Shown piece by piece: positions 1-12,100 of a stretch of 64,000 nucleotides of DNA. Where the stretch lies: assembly GCA_021292105.1 (NCBI GenBank), contig CM037872.1:11372791-11436790 (forward strand), read 5' to 3'. The translations under genes and the position numbers were made by a program. Under the pieces are notes generated by a model. That model had not been told where the DNA came from. It worked only from the letters and a program-made list of their open reading frames with translations, and ran no database searches. Source of the DNA: Anadara kagoshimensis (lineage: Eukaryota > Mollusca > Bivalvia > Arcoida > Arcidae). Position 1 is the first letter of the stretch; every line of letters starts with the position of its first letter.

Positions 1-239
1 GTGAGGGACAATACATTCATTCATTTGAAATAAGATTTTAAAAAATTTACTATTTTGTTATTAATAATCATTCGTCTAAAAGGAGGCAACAAATTTAAAG
101 CCCTTCAGTTACGCTATGTGACTTAATTATGTAGTTATAATTGTACGTTTGCGTGATTTAGTTAGAGGTAGACCAGCTGAAATGTTTAAAATGCGTTTTA
201 ATGCATCTAATTTTTAAAGAAAACATTTCGACTGAATAA

Positions 240-950
240 GGTAAGGACGCATGAATTATGTAATCAAATAATTATGTACTTACTGGGTGAAACGGGGTTT
301 TGTGTCTTCCACCAGTATATTAATGGAGGTTACAAAATTATTTTTGTAGCAATGTACCCTTTCTTTACTTTGGCTGCCATAGGCCGGTTCGATGGGTTTT
401 ATGTAATGATGTAATTCAAATAATTATATAGCTACCGGATGGAACAGGGTTTTGTGTCTTTTTGCTTATTTTGAGGCGTCACCAGTTTTAAGGGAAGTAA
501 CAAAATTATTTTTGCAGTTGGCTAATAGTAATGTATCTTTTATTTAATACGCCTACCATGGACCGGTTCGATGGGGTTTTATGTAATGGCGTAATTCAAA
601 TAATTACAAATGTATATGTCTTAACAAAGATTATTTCACTTACTTTGAGAGGCCACTAGTATTAAGGGAAGTTATAAAATAATGTATACATTTGTTAATG
701 GCAATGTACTTCAAATAAGTGTTTTTTCTTTACTATGGCTACCATTGACCACGTTCGATGGACTTAAATGTAAAGACGTAACTTAAATAATTATATAGGT
801 AACAGGTGAAACCCGGTTTTACGTTTCAACCACGATTATTTCACTTGTTTTGAGACGTACAAAAAATGTCTAAAATGTAGCGGGTTGATGACAATATACA
901 TACTTAAATTTTCATAACCACGTGTACCATGAACGGTCCAATGTGATTGT
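240..950. repeat. Diverged tandem repeat, about 4 units of 150-186 bp
   Basis: Units begin near 257, 400, 582 and 766 with a taatTCAAATAATTA-like start, a gaaac-gggttttgtgtct centre and a ggttcgatgg end. No coding content is seen. Confidence 0.6.
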
Positions 951-980
951 AAGTTAACTCTTAGAATACGAATGTGTTGT

Positions 981-1195
981 TGTTAATGTTGAATATTGCT
1001 TAACGTCGCATCAGCAATTTTTCAGCTATTCGCGACAAGAACTACTTTATTAATCTATATGCATTTGAAGTGCGAGTGTTTTATGGTCTGCTTTGTAACA
1101 GCGTGTACTCAGGGCGACTTTAATGTGCTAGCTCACCGAGTCAGTACGTCACAGACAAAGTACCACTCCCCCAATCTCATTCCACTACATCGAAT
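981..1195 (-). mobile_element. SINE-A, 3' half only
   Basis: Contains the family's tail (gttgaatattgcttaacgtc, reverse orientation) and centre, but not the tRNA-like head. Confidence 0.7.
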
Positions 1196-1207
1196 GAACA
1201 ACTTTTG

Positions 1208-1365
1208 ATGTGTGTTATTATGCCAGTAACAGGAGGTTCTTACCCTTCGGGAGCACCCGGTCTCAATTAACTGTTGTAAGTTCTCGTGTAAAACGTTATT
1301 TGTGATTTTTTGCTTCGCTTTAGGATTGTGATTCGGATATGGAATGGTATGATTGTGTTTTCCTT
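1208..1365 (+). mobile_element. R3E 3'-UTR fragment
   Basis: Shows ggaggttcttacccttcggg, the agcaccc hairpin arm and the gattgtgattcggatatgga tail typical of R3E. Confidence 0.65.
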
Positions 1366-1419
1366 ATCTAAATTTCTTAAATCTGTACAAGTTCATTTCT
1401 ACTTAATTTTCCAATTGGC

Positions 1420-1785
1420 ATTTTATTTGAACCTGTACATAAAGCCACCTGCCTATAAAGGCCACCCAATGGAACCAGTAATTGTGGCCTTTATGGTCAG
1501 GTGGCTGGTTTCCTTGGGTGGCCTTTGTGAACAGGCTTCGCTGTATTTCAAACAGCAGTCCATACAAAGAGAGCAGAATTAATACTACAACCAAACCTGC
1601 CTTAAAGGCCACCTCACCTCTATACAGTAGAGTAGAATTGCATCCCAATTGTTCTTTATTCATATCATTTGAACCTGTATATAAAGGCTACCTGACGATA
1701 AAAGCCACTTTACTGGTTCCTTTGGGTGGCCTTTATAGACAGGTTTCACTGCATTTAAAACAGTCCATGCAAAGAAATCAGAATT
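1420..1785 (-). mobile_element. MITE-1, two adjacent copies
   Basis: Two partial copies with the tataaaggccacc motif; the second ends gacaggtttcactgca, the MITE-1 terminus. Confidence 0.65.
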
Positions 1786-1810
1786 AAATATCATATAATT
1801 ATTGCTCTAT

Positions 1811-2335
1811 CAATTGTGTAGTAAGGAAATGACCACCAAAGTTGTATGAAATTATATTAACTCTTAAAGCGATGTCACCGCAAGAACAACGCGTCAGGAT
1901 TGGGTAAGTTAAAGTGACAGATACTTTACAGGCCTGTTAAAAGTTTAACACTATACTAACAAATTAGTGCCGAATCGGCAGTTGATCTTGGCTATATCTG
2001 GACAGATATTAATTGTGTAGTAAGGAAATGACCACCAAAGTTGCATGAAATAACTCTTAAAGTGATGTCACCACAAGAACAACGCATCAGGTTTGACAAA
2101 CACTTTACAGGCCTGTTCAAAGTTTAACACCATAATACCGAATAAATGCCGAATCGGCAGCTCATCCTGGCTATATCTGGGCAGATTTTCGGCAGCTGTT
2201 TTCCATCTTTTGACAGCTTTTTCTGTCACTAATTATCCAAATCTGAGCCACTCGACAGACAGCTGAGCTTTGATTTTGGCGCTACTTTTTGTTAAGTTCA
2301 GTGTTAAACTTTCGACAGGTCTGTACTGTACTAGC
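1811..2335. mobile_element. MITE-2 with about 199-bp tandem duplication, just upstream of gene 1
   Basis: The block from aattgtgtagtaaggaaatg to the MITE-2 left end recurs at an offset of 199 bp (1812 and 2011). The right terminus gtgttaaactttcgacaggt ends 190 bp before the gene 1 ATG. Confidence 0.7.
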
Positions 2336-2337
2336 CG

Positions 2338-2350
2338 TTTATATATAATA
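2338..2350 (+). promoter_or_regulatory. TATA-like sequence upstream of gene 1
   Basis: tttatatataata directly follows the MITE-2 copy, about 175 bp before the ATG. Position suits a promoter, but AT-rich DNA gives such matches easily. Confidence 0.25.
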
Positions 2351-2524
2351 CACGGGCGGTAAGTACAACATAAGTTACCCGGTCCAGGATGATGAAAAAT
2401 TCACATCCATATTCATATTCACTGTAATTTGTAATAAGTAATAAAGTTTTGTTTTGTAATCAAATTTGTATACTATATATTACTATACATTTTTGTTGTA
2501 TGATTTAAAGATAAAAAAACCAAT

Positions 2525-2660
2525 ATGGGGAGTGCTAACTCGACAGAGGAATCTGAGAAAGACCGTTTAAAGCAAAAGATTGACGAATCCAGAAGAAAGC
2601 GTATACAGGACGTTATTGACGGAAAGTACAGGGAGAATGGCGCACATTGCTGTGAAGAAG
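2525..2660 (+). CDS. Gene 1 exon 1 (residues 1-45, phase 1 end)
   Basis: Begins ATG in MGSANSTE, followed by a charged, helix-prone segment rich in Lys/Arg/Glu. Donor is gaag|gtatgc. The last part of the exon and its donor recur twice more downstream at about 104-107 bp intervals (to about 2925), giving further potential donors after 2764 and 2871; only the first keeps the joined frame simple. Confidence 0.85.
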
Positions 2661-3076
2661 GTATGCATAACACGTTTGATTCTTCGATATTCCTAGATTT
2701 TATTTCTCAATTTCATTTTTTAATGGAAAGTACAGGGAGAATGGTGTACATTACTGTGAAGAAGGTATGTATAACACGTTTGATTCTTCGATATTCCTAG
2801 ATTTTATTTCTCAAATTTCATTTTTTTAAAGTAAAGTACAGGGAGAATTTTTGTACATTACTGTGAGGAAGGTACGCATTATAACATGTTTGATTCTTCG
2901 ATATTCAAGATTTTATTGTTTTTCTCAACTTTTATTTTTTTTTTAAATTTCTAACGCCAATGCCATCTGTAGCTTTTTAATTAATAATAATAATAATAAT
3001 AACAACAACAACAATAACAATAATAAAAATAATAAAAAACTACAACAAAATATCACTGCCATCTGCAGCTTTTCAA

Positions 3077-3128
<52 letters not shown>

Positions 3129-6100
3129 TAAAAAAAGAAAAACGTACCAGTCCGAGTTATAAGCACAATCCCAAAGCAAAGTAACCACGTAAAAACCTTG
3201 AATAAAACTGGCAAATCAAAAACAAACATACTAATCCATGTCCGAATCATAATCCAGAAGCAAAGTAAAAACTTTGGAACTGAAAAGGTAGGATAGATAC
3301 GTGAACTTCCACCAGGAAAAATTAAGCTAAACATGTGAATGTTCACCAGGGAAGTGAGAGCAGGTGCTCCGAAAGGTTAGCACCTCATGTTTGTTTAGCT
3401 AGATACAAAGACATCACACTTATCAACAATATTGTGATGACGGCCATAAAACTCTCTTAAATACCTTGGAAAATAATGCTTAGTACACCCTAATATATTG
3501 AAAAGAAGGAAAATAATTACAGTCGTTTTATTGATTGTCGGATACCTAGGGTTTTACATCCCAGTAAAGGATACCCACTTATATCGAGACGTCAAGAGAT
3601 ACAGTCCAGGCCTTTCGAAAGTTTAACACTATGCTAACAAATTGGTGCAGAATCGACAATTCATTTCGGTCCCTTGTTAGTGAAATCTTGACGACATAGT
3701 CGCAGCTGTTGGTTGGCTCTCTTTTCGACCATAGCAACCCATATCTCAATACTAGACAGCTAAGCTTTGACTATTATTTGATAGCTCAATGTTAGCTCAA
3801 CTTTCGACAAGCCTGTATTGTATAGATAAATGGTTACAAAATTTTGAGCTAAAAGAACCAAAGGAACCACGGCAAGAGGGAGTCAACTATATCAAGAATA
3901 ATGTTGGACACAGAGACATCACACTTCTTACCAATATTCTGATGACGGTAATTTTTGTCGAGGCGATCAGTTCGGAGATACTTAAGAAAACTGGAGTGTC
4001 TGGTAAAACAAATAATAATACCGACTCTCGGAAAGCGAACTTGCAATCTTTCTAACACTAGGATCTGATTCGAAACTAAGCGGTTACACTCACTGTTATA
4101 GATCACACAGTCATCATCAAGGCCCGCCATTCCTTTCAGGTGTAGCGGTCTGGATAGTTCAGTAGTAGAGCACTCGCGTATAGTGCGGGAGGTCCCGGGT
4201 TCAATCTCCGGTCCGACCCTGCATTTTTCTGTTTCCTGTTACATTAAGGGGGGTCGTCCGACAAACACGTTGATCCCAGGGTAGAATGTTATGGTTTCGA
4301 TTCAAGGGAGTTGAATAAAAATAAGGAAGGGAGGAATGTAGCGGTTTTGGTAGCTCAGTGGTAGACCACTCGCTTATAGTGCGGGAGGTCCCAGGTTCGA
4401 CCCCCCTGTCCGACCCTGCATTTTATGTCTTTTCTGTTACACAGGTAAACAAAAAATCGTGAAATATATATGCAGATAAGGGCATATATATGTATCTTAC
4501 TAATTTTCTGGAACAAATTAGAGTGCATATGTATATATCGTATTTTTAAGTGCAAGTTTGCACTTCATGGTACTGATAACTCTGACAAATGATATTGTTT
4601 GGCCCGGACTTCCCGAAATCGCAAATAAATAATGACGTAATTGTCTTCCGATTAATGCAAATGGCCGTTGTTTAGTCCGGAAAATAAATAATGACGTAAT
4701 CTTGTAACAGGCCCCAGTTTCACAATCATTTCTTAACTTAAGAATTTCCTTAACTTAAATCTGGCAAATTGAAAACCTTTATAATTTTATTAATTGTTAA
4801 GATATTAGGAAATTTAATGTGTCTTTTTAAAGATTATTTCCAGCTTATGGCATCTGCATTTAGTTTTAACAAAAATATTTATTCGTAGTTCCAAAAAGAG
4901 CTTGCCAAAATTTGCTAAATTTAAGTTAAGGAAAATCTTAGTTAAGGAATGATTGTGAAACCGGGGCCAGTTGATGTAACCTTCCGATATATACTCAATA
5001 TGTGACGTAAAACGGGAAACGCCTGAATGTTTTAATTATGGATTTGATTAAGGCAGATGTTCTTACCACGTATTTTTTATACCCGTATATAACCGTACGC
5101 ACGTAACATCATACATCGTTGAATAGGATTAAATTGTCCAATTTTGAATTAAGACAAAATTTTATGATATTTTTCCAAAAAGTTGCCGTCTAAATGATTG
5201 ATAAGAGGTCTTTGATCGTGATGAACTGCAAAAAACGATCCGACCGCATGACCGTAAAACAAAATGGCGGATCTAAAACCGTATTTACTTTTTTATCAAA
5301 ATAATCTATTATTTGACCCAAAATATGGCAAGTTTCTATTAAATATACTTTAATTATCACAAAATTGATGTATTTATAGCCAATCATAAAGTTATAAAGC
5401 CAATGTACATGTATATTATAAAATACGGGTATGAAAATAAGTGGTAATACTGTAGATCATTTATTTTTCGTCAGTAGAAAATTTCGCGTCAAGACCATCT
5501 TGGCCTTATTCGCGAAAATTTGAATTCGCGTTTGGAATCTTATTGAATACAACATATGTATGTCAACATAGAAATATCTCTGTACTGGAAATATTCGCGT
5601 GATATTTGAATTGGCAAATGGGATTAGTCGCGAATTTACGCGAAATAAAAGTGATCTACAGTAAACACATTTGTTATTGACACATACGGGGCAAGAACCA
5701 CTTCGTTTAATTAAACATTTAGTTGTAGGATGTAAAACAGGAAAAATACTCTAAGAGTCCCACTTAGATGCTACTTTAGGTCCCACTTAGGTGTTACTTT
5801 AGGTCCCACTTAGGTGTTACTTTAGGTCCCATTAGATGCTACTTTAGGTCCCACTTAGATGCTACTTTAGGTCCCATTAGATGCTACTTTAGGTCCCACT
5901 TAGGTGTTACTTTAGGTCCCATTAGATGCTACTTTAGGTCCCACTTAGATGCTACTTTAGGTCCCACTTAGGTGTTACTTTAGGTCCCACTTAGGTGGTA
6001 CTTTAGGTCCCACTTAGATGCTACTTTAGGTCCCACTTAGATGCTACTTTAGGTCCCACTTAGGTGTTACTTTAGGTCCCATTAGATGCTACTTTAGGTC

Positions 6101-9100
6101 CCACTTAGATGCTACTTTAGGTCCCACTTAGATGCTACTTTAGGTCCCACTTAGATGCTACTTTAGGTCCCATTATATGCTACTTTAGGTCCCACTTAGG
6201 TGATACTTTAGGTCCCACTTAGATGCTACTTTAGGTCCCACTTAGATGCTACTTTAGGTCCCATTAGATGCTACTTTAGGTCCCACTTAGGTGATACTTT
6301 AGGTCCCACTTAGATGCTACTTTAGGTCCCACTTAGATGCTACTTTAGGTCCCATTAGATGCTACTTTAGGTCCCACTTAGGTGATACTTTAGGTCCCAC
6401 TTAGATGCTACTTTAGGTCCCACTTAGATGCTACTTTAGGTCCCATTAGATGCTACTTTAGGTCCCACTTAGGTGTTACTTTAGGTCCCACTTAGATGCT
6501 ACTTTAGGTCCCACTTAGGTGTTACTTTAGGTCCCATTAGATGCTACTTTAGGTCCCACTTAGGTGATACTTTAGGTCCCACTTAGGTGGTACTTTAGGT
6601 CCCACTTAGATGCTACTTTAGGTCCCATTAGATGCTACTTTAGGTCCCACTTAGGTGATACTTTAGGTCCCACTTAGGTGATACTTTAGGTCCCACTTAG
6701 GTGGTACTTTAGGTCCCATTAGATGCTACTTTAGGTCCCATTAGATGCTACTTTAGGTCCCACTTAGGTGATACTTTAGGTCCCACTTAGGTGATACTTT
6801 AGGTCCCACTTAGGTGGTACTTTAGGTCCCATTAGATGCTACTTTAGGTCCCACTTTGGTGTTACTTTAGGTCCCATTAGATGCTACTTTAGGTCCCACT
6901 TAGGTGTTACTTTAGGTCCCATTAGATGCTACTTTAGGTCCCACTTAGGTGGTACTTTAGGTCCCATTAGATGCTACTTTAGGTCCCACTTAGGTGATAC
7001 TTTAGGTCCCACTTAGGTGGTACTTTAGGTCCCATTAGATGCTACTTTAGGTCCCACTTAGGTGATACTTTAGGTCCCATTAGATGCTACTTTAGGTCCC
7101 ACTTAGGTGATACTTTAGGTCCCACTTAGGTGGTACTTTAGGTCCCATTAGATGCTACTTTAGGTCCCACTTAGATGCTACTTTAGGTCCCACTTAGGTG
7201 TTACTTTAGGTCCCATTAGATGCTACTTTAGGTCCCACTTAGGTGGTACTTTAGGTCCCATTAAATGCTACTTTAGGTCCCACTTAGGTGTTACTTTAGG
7301 TCCCACTTAGGTGTTACTTTAGGTCCCATTAGATGCTACTTTAGGTCCCACTTAGGGTATCTTTAGGTCCCACTTAGGTGGTTACTTTAGGTCCCACTTA
7401 GGTGTTACTTTAGGTCCCATTAGATGCTACTTTAGGTCCCACTTAGGTGATACTTTAGGTCCCACTTAGGTGGTACTTTAGGTCCCACTTAGGTGTTACT
7501 TTAGGTCCCATTAGATGCTACTTTAGGTCCCACTTAGGTGTTACTTTAGGTCCCACTTAGGTGGTACTTTAGGTCCCACTTAGGTGATACTTTAGGTCCC
7601 ACTTAGATGATACTTTAGGTCCCACTTAGGTGGTACTTTTAACAGAACACTCCTTCAAAGAACAAATCTGATAATTACATGTACTTTTAAAAAAACAAAC
7701 ACATACAACATACCTATGCCTGTTCAAATCTCGATCCGAAAAACAAAGTAAAGGATGTCTTCGAAAAATATAAGGAAATGGCCCATAGGAAAATTTCATG
7801 CATGTCAAAATTTATATTGATAAAATATTGGTTAAAAGTACTTCCTATCTATAGAATAAAGTATGTTCTAAAGTGTCATGTCAAAAAAGATATATCTGGT
7901 AACGGATAAGTATTTCTATATGTACATGAAAACGGCGATTCAAAGCAAAAATGGTCATTTTCTTACTTTTGACTGCATATATATTGCAATTTCATACATT
8001 ATCACCGATTAAGTGACAGAAAACACTATTTTATATAACAGTGGCCTCATACAGGTAAAATCTTAAAGCCATACCAGGAATATTCCTGTGGGTCGATCGC
8101 TCGCAAAAACCGAAGACACCCTTTCTGAAAAAAAATAGCGTAAACGTATTTAAGTTCGCGTGTATTTATTTTCGAGTTATATGAAATTTAGATATTTCCG
8201 CGTAGTTATATTTTGGCGTTTCTAAATATGCACTAGCTTAAATAAAAAGAAACGACCGGTTTGTTATGTTCTGATTCATAAACTACACTTATACCTCCGT
8301 TAGGACGCCAACAAAAGGCTACATTTGTTCACGATGCATCTGTTTCACAACTAATACGTGTTACGTAGGTCTTATTCCAACTACGGGAACTTTATACAAC
8401 GAAGCAGCTTGCTTGCAAAAAATTGTTGAAGCAGGTATATTGCCGACCAAGGCATATCAAGGCCTTCAAAAAGTTTTATGGCCGTCATCACGGTATTGAT
8501 GATGTATGATGTCTCTGTATCCAAAATTATCCTGACTATATTTTCCGTCCCATAGTTCCAAGCTTCTTCCATTCTCAATACTGATTAGCTACTGTATTTC
8601 TATAAATTGATGGCACATGGTTTTCATTCTTTACTTCTTTCAATTGAAAATGTTTCCATTAAACTATCAATCAAATGCATTTAAAATTGCAATGGCCTAA
8701 ATAAATTATATTTTTTAATTGAAATATCAGTGTTCAGTTCTCCTGTACATAGAGAACTTTTGGGAAAATTTTTGAAATGTGATCAAATTTATACACCAAT
8801 TGGGCCTCATTCAAAGTTACATCAGGGTATTTAGGGTCAGGTAGGTCATTATTGATCAGTGTTTTACCAGGTGTTATAATCATGAATATTCCAATTATGA
8901 CATAACATTTATAGTTGTTGAGAGTAAGAAGGTACAGAAGGGATAATTTTGATAGAGTTGTAAATTGCTCTTTGTACAGAAATATATTCAGTTTTGGATG
9001 CATGAAAAATATTTTTTCGTATTAGGTCAGTATATTTTATATCAAGTTTTGACAATTTTTTTTAGTTTGTTGGAAAATACGACTTTATTCTTGCATTTTC

Positions 9101-12100
9101 CGTGTGCACTGAAATTGTGGAAATACAGTAGGTAAACAAGAGGTACTAATTTTTCTGAAACATACCTGGTGGAAATTCGCGTGTTAAAAATTTATTAATT
9201 TTGAATTGCGAATTGAACTTTGGTTGGTATGTGTTTTTAATGAAATTATAACTATTTTCAGATCATCACGAGGAGACTGAAGAAGAAATAGATTTCGATG
9301 TCACTAAATATGATTTTCCATTTGAAAATCTTGTGTTTGAGGGAGGTGGAAATAAGGGCATGGCATACTGCGGTTGTATAAAGGTATGAAGGAATAGGGT
9401 CTACCTTTAAAATTAGAGGCCGCGGTGGCCTAATAGATTAGACGTCAGTCTACAAATCCAGGGTCTCTCACCACTGTGAGTTCAAGTCCCGCACAGACCA
9501 CATGTTGGAAAGTGAATTTTCCTTGCCGTTGACCTTTACTGGTTAACCTGGTATCAGTATAATGGACTGTGGGAGTGGTATGCTTGTCTGCGGCGTACTG
9601 ACTCGGCGAGATAGCACCTTTAAAGTCGCCGTAAGTGTGCACTAGTACAAGGCAGAACATACAACACACTCGCACTTCACATGCATAGACAAAACTGTTC
9701 ATAGATTAATCCATAGATATTTATGAAATAGTTCTCGTCACGAATAGCTGAAAAATTGCTGATGCGACGTTAAGCAGCATTCAACCAACCGACCTTTATA
9801 ATTGAAATTATCAATTTCCGTCCTGTCCAAAGTTACGTTGCCTTTGTTGATTACCTGTGATTGTATAAAGGTATGGTGTGAATGAACTAAATATTGGTTT
9901 ACCGTTATAACGTGAACTCAACAATATCCTTGTGGTCCCACTTTTCGTGGACTTTTGTGATACGTTGTTTACCCCTTAGCTTCACGGTATAGGTAAACAA
10001 CTTTGACCCGTCCGCTTGACCTTTCATTTAAATATTTATCACGGACCAAGTATATCTGTGTATAGGGAGCACAAGTGTTTATTTTGTATACATCATGAGA
10101 TATACTCACCTCATAGAGTATACCTGTGTACTGTATATGTATTAACTTGGATCTTAACGCTACCCATTTATTGGTTGGACCCTCCTATATAAATATTTCT
10201 AATGAAAGGTCAAACGGACAGGTCAATGTTGTTTACCTATATATGAACTCATTCTATGGATATCTTACTTACTTTGCTCAGTCTGTCTCAATCGCTTTTT
10301 ACTTTTAAGTGTCCTCTGTAGCGGCCACAGTGGGTCTACAATTCTACAGAGGTGTCTTTAGCGTGCACTGAGACACCGGTACTCGGTTTAGAGTCTCATC
10401 TGAAAGACAATACTAGTATTTAGTTTACAGCACTTGTATGGACAGGAGATGAAAATCATCTCAGAAAATTTTCAAATCAATTTGATGTTTATTATGTCTT
10501 AAAAAAATAATTTCTTTATTTTAATTATAACTAAACATTTTTATCATCAGGTACTTGAAGATGCCGGGATAATGAGAAAAATCAAACGTGTGGCTGGGAC
10601 AAGTGTTGGTTCTTTAGCAGCAACAATGGTTGCCATTGGTTACACATATGAAGAATTGAAGAAAGAATACAGAATAGACCTGACAGACCTTATTTATGGT
10701 AATACAAACAAGCAAACTAATCCATGTCCTAATCATAATCTAGGAGCAAGGTAAAAACGTTCAAACTGACTGGCTAAACACGTAAACTCCCACCAGGGAA
10801 GTGAGACCGGGTGCTTCGGAACCTTATTTATGGTAATCAAAAACAAACATACTTATCTATGTCCGAATCATAATCTAGGATCAAAGTTAAAACTTTGAAA
10901 CTGACAAGTTAGGCTAATCATGTGAACTTTCACATAGTAGGTGAGACTGGGTGCTCCTGAAGGGTAAGCACCTCCAGGTTAGCTAGCTACATCCGCAATA
11001 TGTGTAATCAAAATTGAGCGAAAGAAACATGGGAGAACGGAACGTCAAATATACCCAGAGCAAAATATTTGTAAACTGGCAAACTGTTAAACTGACCAGC
11101 ACCAAAAGAGGCAAAACCTACAGTTTTAGATTACTCAGCTACTTCACCTTACCAACGGCAATCTAGATGGACTTTAGTTGTTAAGTAATGATCGATGTTA
11201 GCTTTTGGTATTAGTGAAATATTCTATACTCTTCTATGTTAATCATTACAAATGCACTTATGCTCTAACAATCGCAATAACTGTGTGATCAAACAAATCA
11301 GATCGTGAAGTTGTGTCGAAATTTCTCTTTGAGACCAATAAAAAACACAACAGTAAAACCTGTGTTAAAGGTCACTTCTATGTAAGGGTAACCCCTTCAA
11401 AGGTCAATAAAATTCGATCCCAATTGCTCTTTATTCATGTTTTTTGAACCTGTATATAAGGGTCACCTACCCATAAAGGTAATCTCTCGTAGTTCCTTTT
11501 AGTGGCCTTATATAGTGTTAGGACTGAACTCGTGTCTTGAAAAGCTTAAACAAAATTCGACAACTTACGTTTTTCTCTTTTCTGTAACATTGGAAGTATA
11601 TATAAAGTATTTCTAGACACACATTAAATTGTTTGGACAATAGTATGCTTAAAATTGATATAAAATTAAGAAGTCTAATGTCCAAAAGCACCCTGGATAT
11701 ATTTGACTTCCCATGGTTCCATGTTCCTTTCATTCTAAATTTTGATTTCACATGCGTGGTGGGTGTAGCTAGCTAAACAACAGTTACTTACCTTTCCGTA
11801 GCACCCGGTCTCACTTTCCTGATGGAAGTCCACATGTAAAACATAATTTGCCAATTTTTTTGCTTTGTCTTAGAATTGTGATTTGGACATGGATTGGTAT
11901 TTTTGTTTTTGCTTTCCTTTGGGATTGGGATTTGGACATGGATTGGTATGTTTGTTTCTGCTTTGCTATGGGATTGTGATTTGGTTATGGATTGGTATGT
12001 TTGTTTTTGATTGGACAACAGTTTGAGTAAAATTGTTTGAATCGCAATAAGTAAGAAATAAAGAATGGCGGGTCTAGCTCACCTGGTAGACAGAAGGTGC

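Noticed and set aside
2943-3346. Minus-strand frames with poly-Leu or poly-Tyr
   Set aside because: Produced by (AAT)n microsatellites.
5755-7640. CRISPR-like regular repeat
   Set aside because: Units are directly adjacent with no unique spacers; this is a eukaryotic minisatellite.
8734-9003. 89-residue minus-strand frame
   Set aside because: AT-rich composition, no recognisable domain and no splice partner.
9445-9702. Minus-strand frame, and similar ones at 31559-31864 and 61532-61849
   Set aside because: All are antisense reading of SINE-A; their mutual similarity reflects the repeat and not a protein family.
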